The position numbers and the translations under genes are program-made. Under the pieces are notes generated by a model. It did not search any database. It was not told the origin of the DNA and saw only the letters and a list, made by a program, of their open reading frames with translations. From Sphingomonas crocodyli (lineage in GTDB: Bacteria; Pseudomonadota; Alphaproteobacteria; Sphingomonadales; Sphingomonadaceae), in the NCBI RefSeq assembly GCF_004005865.1, contig NZ_SACN01000005.1:1-64000 (forward strand): 64,000 bases of DNA, read 5' to 3'. Positions within the stretch are counted from its first letter, which is position 1. Each line of letters opens with the position of its first letter. This document shows positions 55,063 to 63,502 of this stretch, piece by piece.

Positions 55063-56322
55063 GTGAGCGACGACCCTTATATCCTGATCACCGCCGATAC
55101 CCATGCGGGTGCCAATCACGCGACCTATCGCGAATATCTGGACCCGCAATATCGCGAGCGGTTCGACGAATGGCGCGGCGCGTATAAGAACCCCCAGACC
55201 GGGCATTACGGCACGAAGAAGCTCAAGAACTGGGATTTCGAGGTTCGTTCGAACGACCAGAACAGCCAGGGCGTCGTCGGCGAGGTCATCTATCCGAACA
55301 CGGTGCCGCCGTTCTGGAAGAAGCCGTTGGTGATGCCGCCGGCCGCGGTGAAGCCCGAGGATTACGAACTCTACAATGCCGGCATCCGCGCGCATAACCG
55401 CTGGCTCGCGGACTTTTGCGCCGAAGATCCTGTGCGCCGCGCGGGCATCGGCGTGTTCCTGCCCAACGACCTCGACGAAGCGGTCAAGGATATCGAATAT
55501 ATCGCCAAGGCCGGCCTGCGCGGCGGTGTGCTGCTGCCGCTGATCTCGCCCGACGCGACGTGGCTCAAGCGACTCTACGATCCGGCATGGGAGCGTGTCT
55601 TCGCCGCGATCCAGGATCACGATCTGGTGATGAACCAGCACACCGGCGCGGGCATCCCCGATCACGGCACCTCGCTGGTCGGCCAGGCGGTGTGGATGTC
55701 GGAGGTCGGCTATTATGCGCAGGCCGGCTATCGCTACCTGCTGCTGTCGGGCGTGTTCGAACGCTATCCGAAGCTGAAGTATATCCTGACCGAATCCGGC
55801 TGCGCCTGGGCCGGGCCGATGCTCCAGCAGCTCGACGGCATCCACAAGAGCATCATGCGCGGCGTCTCGGGCGAGATCGTCTATGATCCCAAGGACTGGG
55901 TGCTCAAGCGCCTGCCGAGCGAATATGCCAAGGAGCATTGCTTCTACGGCGCGTCCTTCCCCAGCAAGGCCGAGCTCGACGGGATCGAGGCGGTCGGCGA
56001 GGACAATGTGCTGTGGGGTAACGATTACCCGCATTATGAGGGCACCTATCCCTACACGCTGGAATCGCTGCGGCTGACCTTCGACGACATGAGCGAGACG
56101 CGCCGCCGCAAGGTGCTGGGCCTCAATGCGGCCAAGCTCTACAAGTTCGATCTGGAGGCGCTGAAGCCGCTGGCGGCGAAATATGGCCCGACCAAGGAAC
56201 AGGTTGATCAGCCGCTGCCGCACGACCAGATCCCCGAGGACACCTATTGCTACCTCTTCTCCAACATCCGCAATGCACGGGCGGAAGCGGCGGAGAAGGC
56301 CAAGGCTGCCGAAGTCGCCTGA
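55063..56322 (+). CDS. Amidohydrolase-2 family metal-dependent hydrolase/decarboxylase
   Basis: 419-residue TIM-barrel protein. 'LITADTHAGANHA' supplies a metal-site segment at the N terminus, though with only one clear His in place of the usual HxH. 'VMNQHTGAG' carries the central His, and 'WGNDYPHYEGTYP' has the late Asp and His. The group includes ACMSD and gamma-resorcylate decarboxylase as well as hydrolases found beside luciferase-like monooxygenase clusters. The start is GTG at 55063 with GGAGAG upstream. It appears to be a single-gene unit controlled by the 55030-55049 palindrome. Confidence 0.85.
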   Translation: MSDDPYILITADTHAGANHATYREYLDPQYRERFDEWRGAYKNPQTGHYGTKKLKNWDFEVRSNDQNSQGVVGEVIYPNTVPPFWKKPLVMPPAAVKPEDYELYNAGIRAHNRWLADFCAEDPVRRAGIGVFLPNDLDEAVKDIEYIAKAGLRGGVLLPLISPDATWLKRLYDPAWERVFAAIQDHDLVMNQHTGAGIPDHGTSLVGQAVWMSEVGYYAQAGYRYLLLSGVFERYPKLKYILTESGCAWAGPMLQQLDGIHKSIMRGVSGEIVYDPKDWVLKRLPSEYAKEHCFYGASFPSKAELDGIEAVGEDNVLWGNDYPHYEGTYPYTLESLRLTFDDMSETRRRKVLGLNAAKLYKFDLEALKPLAAKYGPTKEQVDQPLPHDQIPEDTYCYLFSNIRNARAEAAEKAKAAEVA

Positions 56323-56395
56323 TCAGTCAAATCGTTCATGCAGGGAAAAGGCGTCGCTGTATAAGCGGCGCCAATTCCTATTCAGGAGAGCGATC

Positions 56396-56827
56396 ATGAT
56401 TAAGCGGATGACGGCGCTTGCCGCGATGACGATGCTGAGCCTCGGCGCGCCTGCGCTCGCGCAGATGGGCGGCGGCGATCCGATGGCGATGCTGAAAGCC
56501 GCCGACACCAATGGCGACGGCGCGATCAGCAGGGCCGAATATCTCGCCTATCGCGGATCGCACTTCACCGAGATGGACGCCAACAAGGATGGCTTCCTGT
56601 CGAGCGCGGACGCCGCGAGCGACGAACGCGGCGGCCGCCGTATGGAGCGGATGATCGCGCAGGCCGATTTCGACAAGGACGGCAAGGTCAGCCGCCCCGA
56701 GTTCGACAAGGCGCCCGCGCCGATGTTCGACCGGCTCGACGCCAATGGTGACGGCACGGTCGACAAGGCCGAACTCGCCAATGCGCGCCAGGCGTTCGAA
56801 GCCCGCCGTGACGAGCGCGGCAACTGA
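56396..56827 (+). CDS. Secreted EF-hand calcium-binding protein
   Basis: 143 residues with a signal peptide (1-22, 'GAPALAQ') and four EF-hand loops, starting at Asp37 (DTNGDGAISRAE), Asp61 (DANKDGFLSSAD), Asp91 (DFDKDGKVSRPE) and Asp115 (DANGDGTVDKAE). It would bind calcium in the periplasm. AGGAGAG precedes the ATG. Its stop codon overlaps the probable CTG start of the next gene (CTGA). Confidence 0.9.
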   Translation: MIKRMTALAAMTMLSLGAPALAQMGGGDPMAMLKAADTNGDGAISRAEYLAYRGSHFTEMDANKDGFLSSADAASDERGGRRMERMIAQADFDKDGKVSRPEFDKAPAPMFDRLDANGDGTVDKAELANARQAFEARRDERGN

Positions 56828-57288
56828 GCAGGTCAGCAGTCCTTTTCGTCTGTCTCGGCAACATATGCCGATCCCCCCTGGCCGAGGCCGCGTTTCGCGC
56901 GCGGGCCGAGGCGGCGGGGCTGGACGTGACGATCGACAGCGCCGGGACCGGCGACTGGCATGTCGGACGCCCGCCGGACAGGCGCGCGCAGGCGATCGCG
57001 CGGGCGAACGGGATCGATATTTCGGGCTATCGCGGACGGCAGGTCGCGCCGGACGATTTCCGGCGCTTCAGCCACATCTTCGCGCTCGATGCCCAGAACC
57101 TCACCGATCTGGCGCGCGTCGCCCCGGCCGATGGCACCGCCCAGGTTTCACTGCTGCTCGATCTGGTGCCGGGGATGGAAGGCGAATCCGTCGCCGATCC
57201 CTATTTCGGGGATGACGACGGCTTCGAAGTGACGTGGGACGAAGTCGATCGGGCCGCGAAGGCGCTGCTCGATCGGCTGGCCGACTAG
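56824..57288 (+). CDS. Low-molecular-weight protein tyrosine phosphatase, probable CTG start
   Basis: 154 residues if started at CTG 56824. The P-loop 'FVCLGNICRSPLAEAA' contains nucleophile Cys10 and Arg16, and the general-acid Asp is in 'VADPYFGDDD'. The frame is open only from 56812, and between there and the P-loop there is no ATG, GTG or TTG. The next usual start (GTG 56923-56928 region) would delete the active site. CTG overlaps the EF-hand TGA, suggesting coupled initiation. A +1/-1 read-through from the upstream gene is an alternative. The gene ends overlapping the convergent DUF3309 gene by four bases. Confidence 0.8.
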   Translation: MSRSAVLFVCLGNICRSPLAEAAFRARAEAAGLDVTIDSAGTGDWHVGRPPDRRAQAIARANGIDISGYRGRQVAPDDFRRFSHIFALDAQNLTDLARVAPADGTAQVSLLLDLVPGMEGESVADPYFGDDDGFEVTWDEVDRAAKALLDRLAD

Positions 57289-57440
57289 ATTCGACCGAGC
57301 AGAAGCAGAACGAGCAGGATCACGACGACGACGCCGAGGATCCCCGACGGGCCATAGCCCCAGCCGCTGCTATAGCCCCAGGTCGGCAGCGCGCCGACGA
57401 GGATCAGAATCAGAATTACGAGCAGCACGGTTCCGAGCAT
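57285..57440 (-). CDS. DUF3309 family mini membrane protein
   Basis: 51 residues: a hydrophobic 'MLGTVLLVILILILVGALPT', a Gly/Trp/Tyr hinge ('WGYSSGWGYGPSG') and a second hydrophobic run rich in Val and Leu. This is the DUF3309 pattern, common in alphaproteobacteria and other proteobacteria, with no known function. The stop codon shares bases with the convergent phosphatase stop. It is too short for ordinary ORF cutoffs. Confidence 0.85.
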   Translation of the reverse strand: MLGTVLLVILILILVGALPTWGYSSGWGYGPSGILGVVVVILLVLLLLGRI

Positions 57441-57586
57441 GACGGCCTCTCCGAATTTTCTTGTCGATACGAGGTGGAAACAGTCGGGAAACCCATCCTG
57501 TTCCGCTGGCGTGGTTCGATGCTACGGCTGCGTAACGTGTGAAATTCGCTGTTTATGCAGCTAATCGCTTCCGATTGCCCGCGAAC

Positions 57587-57603
57587 GCTGCTTATAACGC
57601 AGC
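57587..57603. promoter_or_regulatory. Palindrome GCTGC-TTATAAC-GCAGC before the RND operon
   Basis: 5-bp arms (GCTGC/GCAGC) flank TTATAAC; the CGTTATAA core is on the minus strand (57591-57599). It lies 44 bases before the adaptor start. TetR-type repressors often control RND pumps, but no regulator gene is adjacent. Confidence 0.45.
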
Positions 57604-57646
57604 GCAGCAAAGCGAGGACAGTGATGACGACGGTGCAACTCCGGCA

Positions 57647-58801
57647 ATGAAGGCGGGGTCGGAGTGGAAATATGCGGCACTGCTCGCCGCAACCGTCGTG
57701 CTGTCGTCATGTGGGAAGAAGGACGATCAGAAGCGTCCGACACCCGAAGCCGGCTATATCGTGGTCAAGGCGGAATCGGTCGCGCTGCCGGTCGAGCTGC
57801 CGGGCCGCACCTCCGCCTTCGAGACATCCGAAGTCCGCCCGCAGATCACCGGCCTGATCAAGTCGCGCCTGTTCACCGAAGGCAGCATCGTGCGCGCCGG
57901 TGAAACGCTCTATCAGATCGATCCGCGCCTCTATCGCGCCGCGCTCAATCAGGCGAATGCGAACCTCGCCAATGCCGAGGCCAATCGCGAGGCGACCGCG
58001 ACCCGCGCCCAGCGGCTCGAACCGCTCGCCAAGATCGAGGCGGTGTCGCAGCAGGATTATACCGACGCCCGCGCCGCCGCGCGTCAGGCATCCGCAACCG
58101 TCGAGCAGAACCGCGCCAACCTTGAGACCGCGCGGATCAACCTGGACTTTACGAAGGTGCCCGCGCCGATCACCGGCCGGGTCGGCCGTTCGCTGTTCAC
58201 CACCGGCGCGCTCGTCACCGCCAATCAGGCCGAACCGCTGACGACGATCCAGCGGCTCGATCCGATCTTCGTCGATATCCAGCAGTCGGCGAGCGAATAT
58301 CTGGCGCTGCGCCGCGCGCTCACCGGCGGCGGGGTGATCCCCTCGGCGGCTACCGTGAAGCTGAAGCTTGAGGATGGCAGCGACTATCCGGCGACCGGAC
58401 GGCTCGAATTCACCGAAGCGATGGTCGATCCCACGACGGGCACCGTTACCCTTCGCGCGCGCTTCGCCAATCCGACGGGCCTGCTGCTGCCCGGCATGTA
58501 TGTCCGCGCCGCGCTGAGCCAGGCGACCGCAAAGAGCGCGATCCTCGTGCCGCAGCAGGGCGTGGCCCGCGATGCCAAGGGCGACGCGACCGTCATGCTC
58601 GTCGGCCCCGACAACAAGGCCGTGCAGCAGAAGGTGACGGCCGAACGCACGATCGGCGATAAGTGGCTCGTCACCGACGGGCTCAAGCCCGGCGACAAGG
58701 TGATCGTCGAGGGGCTGGGCAAGATCCGGCAGAAGCAGGACATCAAGCCCGTTCCGGCCGGCTCCCCGCCTGCCGGCGGCAAGGAAGGCAAGCGCGGCTA
58801 A
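57647..58801 (+). CDS. RND efflux periplasmic adaptor (membrane fusion protein)
   Basis: 384-residue AcrA-like lipoprotein. The signal ends with lipobox L-S-S-C (Cys22). The barrel-sandwich hybrid is split around a coiled-coil hairpin (about 95-165; 'NQANANLANAEANREATATR' and 'RQASATVEQNRANLETARIN'). 'KVPAPITGRVGRSLFTTGAL' and the membrane-proximal domain 'GLKPGDKVIVEGLGKIRQ' follow. The start at 57647 is set by the signal peptide; the Shine-Dalgarno is poor. It is first in a three-gene operon with the pump three bases downstream. Confidence 0.94.
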   Translation: MKAGSEWKYAALLAATVVLSSCGKKDDQKRPTPEAGYIVVKAESVALPVELPGRTSAFETSEVRPQITGLIKSRLFTEGSIVRAGETLYQIDPRLYRAALNQANANLANAEANREATATRAQRLEPLAKIEAVSQQDYTDARAAARQASATVEQNRANLETARINLDFTKVPAPITGRVGRSLFTTGALVTANQAEPLTTIQRLDPIFVDIQQSASEYLALRRALTGGGVIPSAATVKLKLEDGSDYPATGRLEFTEAMVDPTTGTVTLRARFANPTGLLLPGMYVRAALSQATAKSAILVPQQGVARDAKGDATVMLVGPDNKAVQQKVTAERTIGDKWLVTDGLKPGDKVIVEGLGKIRQKQDIKPVPAGSPPAGGKEGKRG

Positions 58802-58804
58802 ACG

Positions 58805-61800
58805 ATGCTGTCGCGCGTCTTCATCGATCGGCCCATCTTCGCCTGGGTCCTCGCGATCATCGTGATGCTGCTGGGCGTCGGCGGCATCCTGACGCTGCCC
58901 GTCGAACAATATCCCGATATCGCGCCGCCCACGGTCAACATCCGCGCGAACTTTCCGGGCGCATCGGCCGAGACCATCGAGACGAGCGTTACCCAGATCA
59001 TCGAACAGCAACTGACCGGCATCGATGGGCTGATCTATTTTCAGTCCAATTCGGACTCGTCGGGCCGCGTCGGCATCACCGTCACCTTCGAGAAGGGGAC
59101 CGATCCCGACATCGCGCAGGTGCAGGTGCAGAACAAGGTGCAGCAGGCGTTGCCCCGTCTGCCGCAACAGGTGCAGCAGCAGGGACTGGTCGTCACCAAG
59201 TCCAATGCCGATCAGTTGATGGTCGTCGCCATCTATGACTCGACCGATCGCGTCACCAGTAACGACGTCAGCGACTATCTGGTATCCAATCTGCAGGAGC
59301 CGCTGGGCCGCATCGACGGCGTCGGCGACGTCAACGTGTTCGGCGCACAATATGCGATGCGCATCTGGCTCGATCCGAACCGGTTGGCGGCGGTTCAACT
59401 CACCCCGGCCGATGTCATATCGGCGGTGCAGGCGCAAAATACCCAGGTCGCGGCTGGCCAGATCGGCGGCCTTCCCTCCGCGCCCGGCCAGATGCTCAAC
59501 GCGATCGTCACCGCCAAGTCGCGGCTGACCAATGTCGATCAGTTCAAGCGCATCGTCCTCAAGACGCAGGGCAATGGCTCGCGCGTGCTGTTGCAGGATG
59601 TCGCGCGGGTCGAGCTGGGCAATGAAAGCTATACCAATGTCAGCCGGCTCGACGGGCATCCGGGCGCGGGCATCTCGATCCAGCTCGCGCCGGGATCGGA
59701 CGCGCTGAAGACCGCCGAACTCGTTCGGCAATATATGGACGAGCACGCATCGTCGCTGCCCGACGGCTTCGCCTACAAATTCCCCAATGACAGCACCCGC
59801 TTCATCAAGCTGTCGGTCGAGGACGTGATCATCACCCTGATCGAGGCGATCGTTCTGGTCGTGATCGTGATGTTCCTGTTCCTGCAAAGCTGGCGCGCGA
59901 CCCTGATCCCCGCCATCGCGGTGCCGGTGGTTCTGCTGGGCACCTTCGGTGTGCTGGCGGCGGCAGGCTTTTCGATCAACACGCTGACTTTGTTCGGGAT
60001 GGTCCTCGCCATCGGCCTGCTGGTCGACGACGCGATCGTCGTCGTCGAAAATGTCGAGCGCGTGATGGAGGAGGAACCGAACCTCACTCCGCGCGAAGCC
60101 ACCATCAAATCGATGGGCGAGATCAACATCGCGCTGATTGCGATCGCGCTGGTTCTGTCCGCCGTATTCCTGCCGATGGCCTTCTTCGGCGGATCGACCG
60201 GCATGATCTACAAGCAATTCTCGATCACGATCGTCTCGTCGATGGTGCTGTCGGTATTCGTGGCGCTGATCCTGTCCCCCGCGCTCGCCGCCACCGTCCT
60301 CAAGCGTCGCGACAGGGAAGCGATCGCGCATGAGCATCGCTGGGTCACGAAGGCCCATCATTATGGCGACCGCTTCAACGATTGGTTCAAGCGGACGACC
60401 AATCGCTATGTCGCCGCCGTCCAGCGGATGTTCAGCCATGTTAAGGCGGCGATGGCGGTGTTTGTCGCGCTGATCGTGCTGCTGGTCGTCGTCTTCCTGA
60501 ACCTGCCAACCAGCTTCCTGCCGGTCGAGGATCAGGGCATCGCCCAGCTCCAGTACACGCTGCCGCCCGGCGCGACGCAGCGCCGCACGCTGGAGGCCGC
60601 AGCCGCAATCGAACGCTATTTCCTGACCAAGGAGAAAGCGAATATCGAAACGATCTACACGGTGATCGGCACGTCGAACCAGGGCCAGGGCCAGAATACC
60701 GGCCGCGGTTTCATGTCGTTCGCGCATTGGGATGACCGCAAGGGCCCGGAAAATTCGGTTGAGGCGATCACGCGGCGTGCGACGGCCGCCGTCAGCCGCC
60801 AGCTGCGCGACGTGCAGTTCAACGCGCTGAGCCCGCCTGCGGTGCGCGGCCTCGGCCAGTCGAGCGGCTTTTCGATGCAGTTGCTCAACACCGGCGGACT
60901 GACCCATGAGGAGTTCAAGGCGCGGCGCGACGAGTTGATCCAGGCGGCGAACAATGATCCCGCGCTCACGCAGATCCGCCAGAACAATCTGGACGACACC
61001 GCCACGCTAGCGATCGATATCGATCAGGAAAAGGTCGGCGCGCTGGGCGTGTCGCAGGCCAGTGTCGACAACACACTGTCGACCGCATGGGGCGGCCAAT
61101 ATGTAAACGACTTCGTCGATCGCGGCCGTGTGAAGCGCGTCTATGTGCAGGGTGACGCGCCATTCCGTTCGCGTCCCGAGGACATGAACGACTGGTTCGT
61201 ACGCTCGACCACCGGGCAGATGGTGCCCTTCTCCGCCTTCGCCACCTTCCATTGGGCGCGCGCGCCCAACACGCTCGCCCGCTTCAACGGGTCGTCGAGC
61301 TACGAGATTCAGGGGCAGGCCGGCGAAGGCAGCAGTTCTGGCGACGCGATGGAGCGGATCGCCGAGCTTGCGGCCAAACTGCCCGGCACCTCGATCGCCT
61401 GGTCGGGCCTGTCCTATCAGGAACGGCTGTCGGGCGGGCAGGCGCCGATGCTCTACGCGCTGTCGCTGCTGGTGGTGTTCCTGTGCCTTGCCGCGCTCTA
61501 CGAAAGCTGGTCGATCCCGATCGCGGTGATGCTCGTCATCCCGCTCGGCCTGGTCGGCGCGACGCTGGCGGTGCTGGCGCGCGGCCTTGAAAACGACATC
61601 TATTTCCAGGTCGGCCTGCTGACCACGATGGGGCTTTCCGCCAAGAATGCGATCCTGATCGTCGAGTTCGCCGAACATGCCGAAAAGCATGGCAAGGCGC
61701 CGCTCGAAGCCGCGCTGGAGGCCGCGCGCATCCGCCTGCGTCCGATCATGATGACCAGCCTCGCCTTCATCTTCGGCGTGCTGCCGCTGGCGATCGCGAC

Positions 61801-61951
61801 CGGCGCGGGCGCCAAGAGCCGCGTCGCGATCGGCACGGCCGTGATCGGCGGGATGACGACCGCGACCTTCCTCGCCATCTTCTTCGTGCCCCTGTTCTTC
61901 GTGCTGGTGCGCAAGATATTCCGTGGCCGCGCCGGTCCGAGGGAGGCGTGA
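58805..61951 (+). CDS. RND efflux pump, HAE1 family (AcrB-like)
   Basis: 1048-residue trimeric proton/drug antiporter of the inner membrane. N terminus 'MLSRVFIDRPIFAWVLAIIV' and 'LPVEQYPDIAPPTVNIRANF' are HAE1 signatures. The TM4 proton-relay Asp pair is in 'GLLVDDAIVVVENVERV' and the TM10 Lys in 'GLSAKNAILIVEFA'. Two large periplasmic porter/docking loops are complete. It expels hydrophobic or amphiphilic compounds. A 1066-residue open frame on the opposite strand is only its antisense shadow. Confidence 0.97.
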   Translation: MLSRVFIDRPIFAWVLAIIVMLLGVGGILTLPVEQYPDIAPPTVNIRANFPGASAETIETSVTQIIEQQLTGIDGLIYFQSNSDSSGRVGITVTFEKGTDPDIAQVQVQNKVQQALPRLPQQVQQQGLVVTKSNADQLMVVAIYDSTDRVTSNDVSDYLVSNLQEPLGRIDGVGDVNVFGAQYAMRIWLDPNRLAAVQLTPADVISAVQAQNTQVAAGQIGGLPSAPGQMLNAIVTAKSRLTNVDQFKRIVLKTQGNGSRVLLQDVARVELGNESYTNVSRLDGHPGAGISIQLAPGSDALKTAELVRQYMDEHASSLPDGFAYKFPNDSTRFIKLSVEDVIITLIEAIVLVVIVMFLFLQSWRATLIPAIAVPVVLLGTFGVLAAAGFSINTLTLFGMVLAIGLLVDDAIVVVENVERVMEEEPNLTPREATIKSMGEINIALIAIALVLSAVFLPMAFFGGSTGMIYKQFSITIVSSMVLSVFVALILSPALAATVLKRRDREAIAHEHRWVTKAHHYGDRFNDWFKRTTNRYVAAVQRMFSHVKAAMAVFVALIVLLVVVFLNLPTSFLPVEDQGIAQLQYTLPPGATQRRTLEAAAAIERYFLTKEKANIETIYTVIGTSNQGQGQNTGRGFMSFAHWDDRKGPENSVEAITRRATAAVSRQLRDVQFNALSPPAVRGLGQSSGFSMQLLNTGGLTHEEFKARRDELIQAANNDPALTQIRQNNLDDTATLAIDIDQEKVGALGVSQASVDNTLSTAWGGQYVNDFVDRGRVKRVYVQGDAPFRSRPEDMNDWFVRSTTGQMVPFSAFATFHWARAPNTLARFNGSSSYEIQGQAGEGSSSGDAMERIAELAAKLPGTSIAWSGLSYQERLSGGQAPMLYALSLLVVFLCLAALYESWSIPIAVMLVIPLGLVGATLAVLARGLENDIYFQVGLLTTMGLSAKNAILIVEFAEHAEKHGKAPLEAALEAARIRLRPIMMTSLAFIFGVLPLAIATGAGAKSRVAIGTAVIGGMTTATFLAIFFVPLFFVLVRKIFRGRAGPREA

Positions 61952-61953
61952 AC

Positions 61954-63393
61954 ATGAAGCGCGCGCTTCCGCTGATCGCTATCGCCCTGCTTGCCGGCTG
62001 TTCGATGGGGCCGAACCCCAAAAGGCCCGAGCCGATCATCCCGCGCAGCTGGCCGCAGGGCGACGCCTATCTGCGCCAGAGCGAGGCGACGCTGCCGACC
62101 GTCGCCTATCGCGACATCCTGCGCGATCCCAAGCTGCAGGCGATCATCGAACGCGCGCTGGCGGGCAATCAGGATCTGCGCATCGCGATCGCGAATGTCG
62201 CCGCCGCCCGCGCCGAATATCGCGTCGCCCAGTCGGATATCTTCCCGCAGCTCAACGCCTCGGGCAACATGACCAAGCGGCGTAATCCCGATAACAGCAG
62301 CGGCGCCAATATCGGCCAGGGCGGCGGTGGTGGCGTGCGCACCACCTATCAGGCGCAGGCGGGCGTGACCGCGTGGGAGATCGACCTGTTCGGCCGGCTC
62401 CAGAGCCTGTCCAACGCCGCGTTCGATCAATATCTGGGCACCGAAGCGGCGGCGCGCGGCGTGCGGCTGACGCTCGTGTCCGAAGTCGCCAACGCCTATC
62501 TGCAGCTGGCCGCCGATCGCAGCCTGCTCGCCATCGCGAAAGATACCGAGGCGAGCGCCAGCCGTAGCGTCGACCTGACCACCGCGCGCCTCAAAGGCGG
62601 CATCGCGCCGCGCACCGATGTGCGACAGGCCGAGACGATCCTCGCGCAGGCGCGCTCCGATCAGGCGCGGCAGATCACCGCGGTCGCACAGGACAGGAAC
62701 GCGCTCGAACTGCTCGTCGGCGGCCCGGTTGCCGATGCCGAACTGCCGGGCGGGATCGACGATGTCGACGGGCTGCTCGCCGAACTGCCGGCCGGGCTGG
62801 ATTCGGGCATCCTGCTGCGCCGCCCCGATGTGGTGCAGGCCGAATATCAGCTCTACGCCGCGAACGCCCGGATCGGGGCGGCGCGCGCGGCCTTCTTCCC
62901 GCGCATCGCGTTGACCGCACTGACCGGCTTCACCAGCCAGGCGTTGTCGTCGCTGTTTCAGGGGGATGCCTTCACCTGGTCGGTCGCCCCCTCGGCGCAG
63001 CTGCCGATCTTCGACTGGGGCGGCAATGCCGCCAGCCTGCGTTCGGCCAAGGCGCAGCGCGACGCCGCGGTCGCCACCTATCAGAAGGCGATCCAGACGG
63101 CGTTCCGCGAGGTTTCCGACGCGCTGGCGCGCCGGGGCACGATCGAAAGCCAGCTGACGTCCGACAGCCAGCTCGAATCCTCCGCGCGCGACAGTGCCTT
63201 CCTGGCCGACGCCAGCTATCGCGGCGGGATCGGCACCTATCTGACCGCGCTCGATTCCCAGCGCAGCGCCTACAGCGCCCGCCGCACCCTGATCGCGACG
63301 CGGCTCGAAAAGGCGCAAAACCTCGTCCGCCTCTACCAGACCCTCGGCGGCGACCAGAGCATCGACACGATCCCCGCCGATCGGGCGCGCTGA
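61954..63393 (+). CDS. RND efflux outer-membrane factor lipoprotein (NodT/OprM-like)
   Basis: 479 residues. Lipobox L-A-G-C places the acylated Cys at 16. Two repeated OEP domains are present with 'WEIDLFGRLQSLSNAAF' in the first half and 'APSAQLPIFDWGGNAASL' in the second, matching the TolC-type alpha-barrel/beta-barrel repeats. The ATG at 61954 lies seven bases after GGGAGG; a GTG at 61948 overlaps the pump stop but is too close to the Shine-Dalgarno. It completes the tripartite pump. Confidence 0.95.
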   Translation: MKRALPLIAIALLAGCSMGPNPKRPEPIIPRSWPQGDAYLRQSEATLPTVAYRDILRDPKLQAIIERALAGNQDLRIAIANVAAARAEYRVAQSDIFPQLNASGNMTKRRNPDNSSGANIGQGGGGGVRTTYQAQAGVTAWEIDLFGRLQSLSNAAFDQYLGTEAAARGVRLTLVSEVANAYLQLAADRSLLAIAKDTEASASRSVDLTTARLKGGIAPRTDVRQAETILAQARSDQARQITAVAQDRNALELLVGGPVADAELPGGIDDVDGLLAELPAGLDSGILLRRPDVVQAEYQLYAANARIGAARAAFFPRIALTALTGFTSQALSSLFQGDAFTWSVAPSAQLPIFDWGGNAASLRSAKAQRDAAVATYQKAIQTAFREVSDALARRGTIESQLTSDSQLESSARDSAFLADASYRGGIGTYLTALDSQRSAYSARRTLIATRLEKAQNLVRLYQTLGGDQSIDTIPADRAR

Positions 63394-63433
63394 GCACTTT
63401 TCCGTCAAATGGCGTAAAACCGGGCTAGGCACG

Positions 63434-63447
63434 GTCGCGTTCGCGAC
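63434..63447. promoter_or_regulatory. Perfect palindrome GTCGCG-TT-CGCGAC
   Basis: It lies in the 109-base gap between the efflux operon and the oxidoreductase gene, next to an AT-richer stretch ('acataaattaaccc'). It may be an operator at a promoter for the oxidoreductase. Confidence 0.35.
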
Positions 63448-63502
63448 ATAAATTAACCCATAGTGCAAGATTCGGAAATCGAACGCATATGGGAGAGATG
63501 CC

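Noticed and set aside
57707..60907. 1066-residue open frame on the minus strand
   Set aside because: It is antisense to the RND adaptor and pump genes, is very rich in Arg, Asp, Gly and His, and lacks recognisable domains. It is a shadow of GC-rich codon use.
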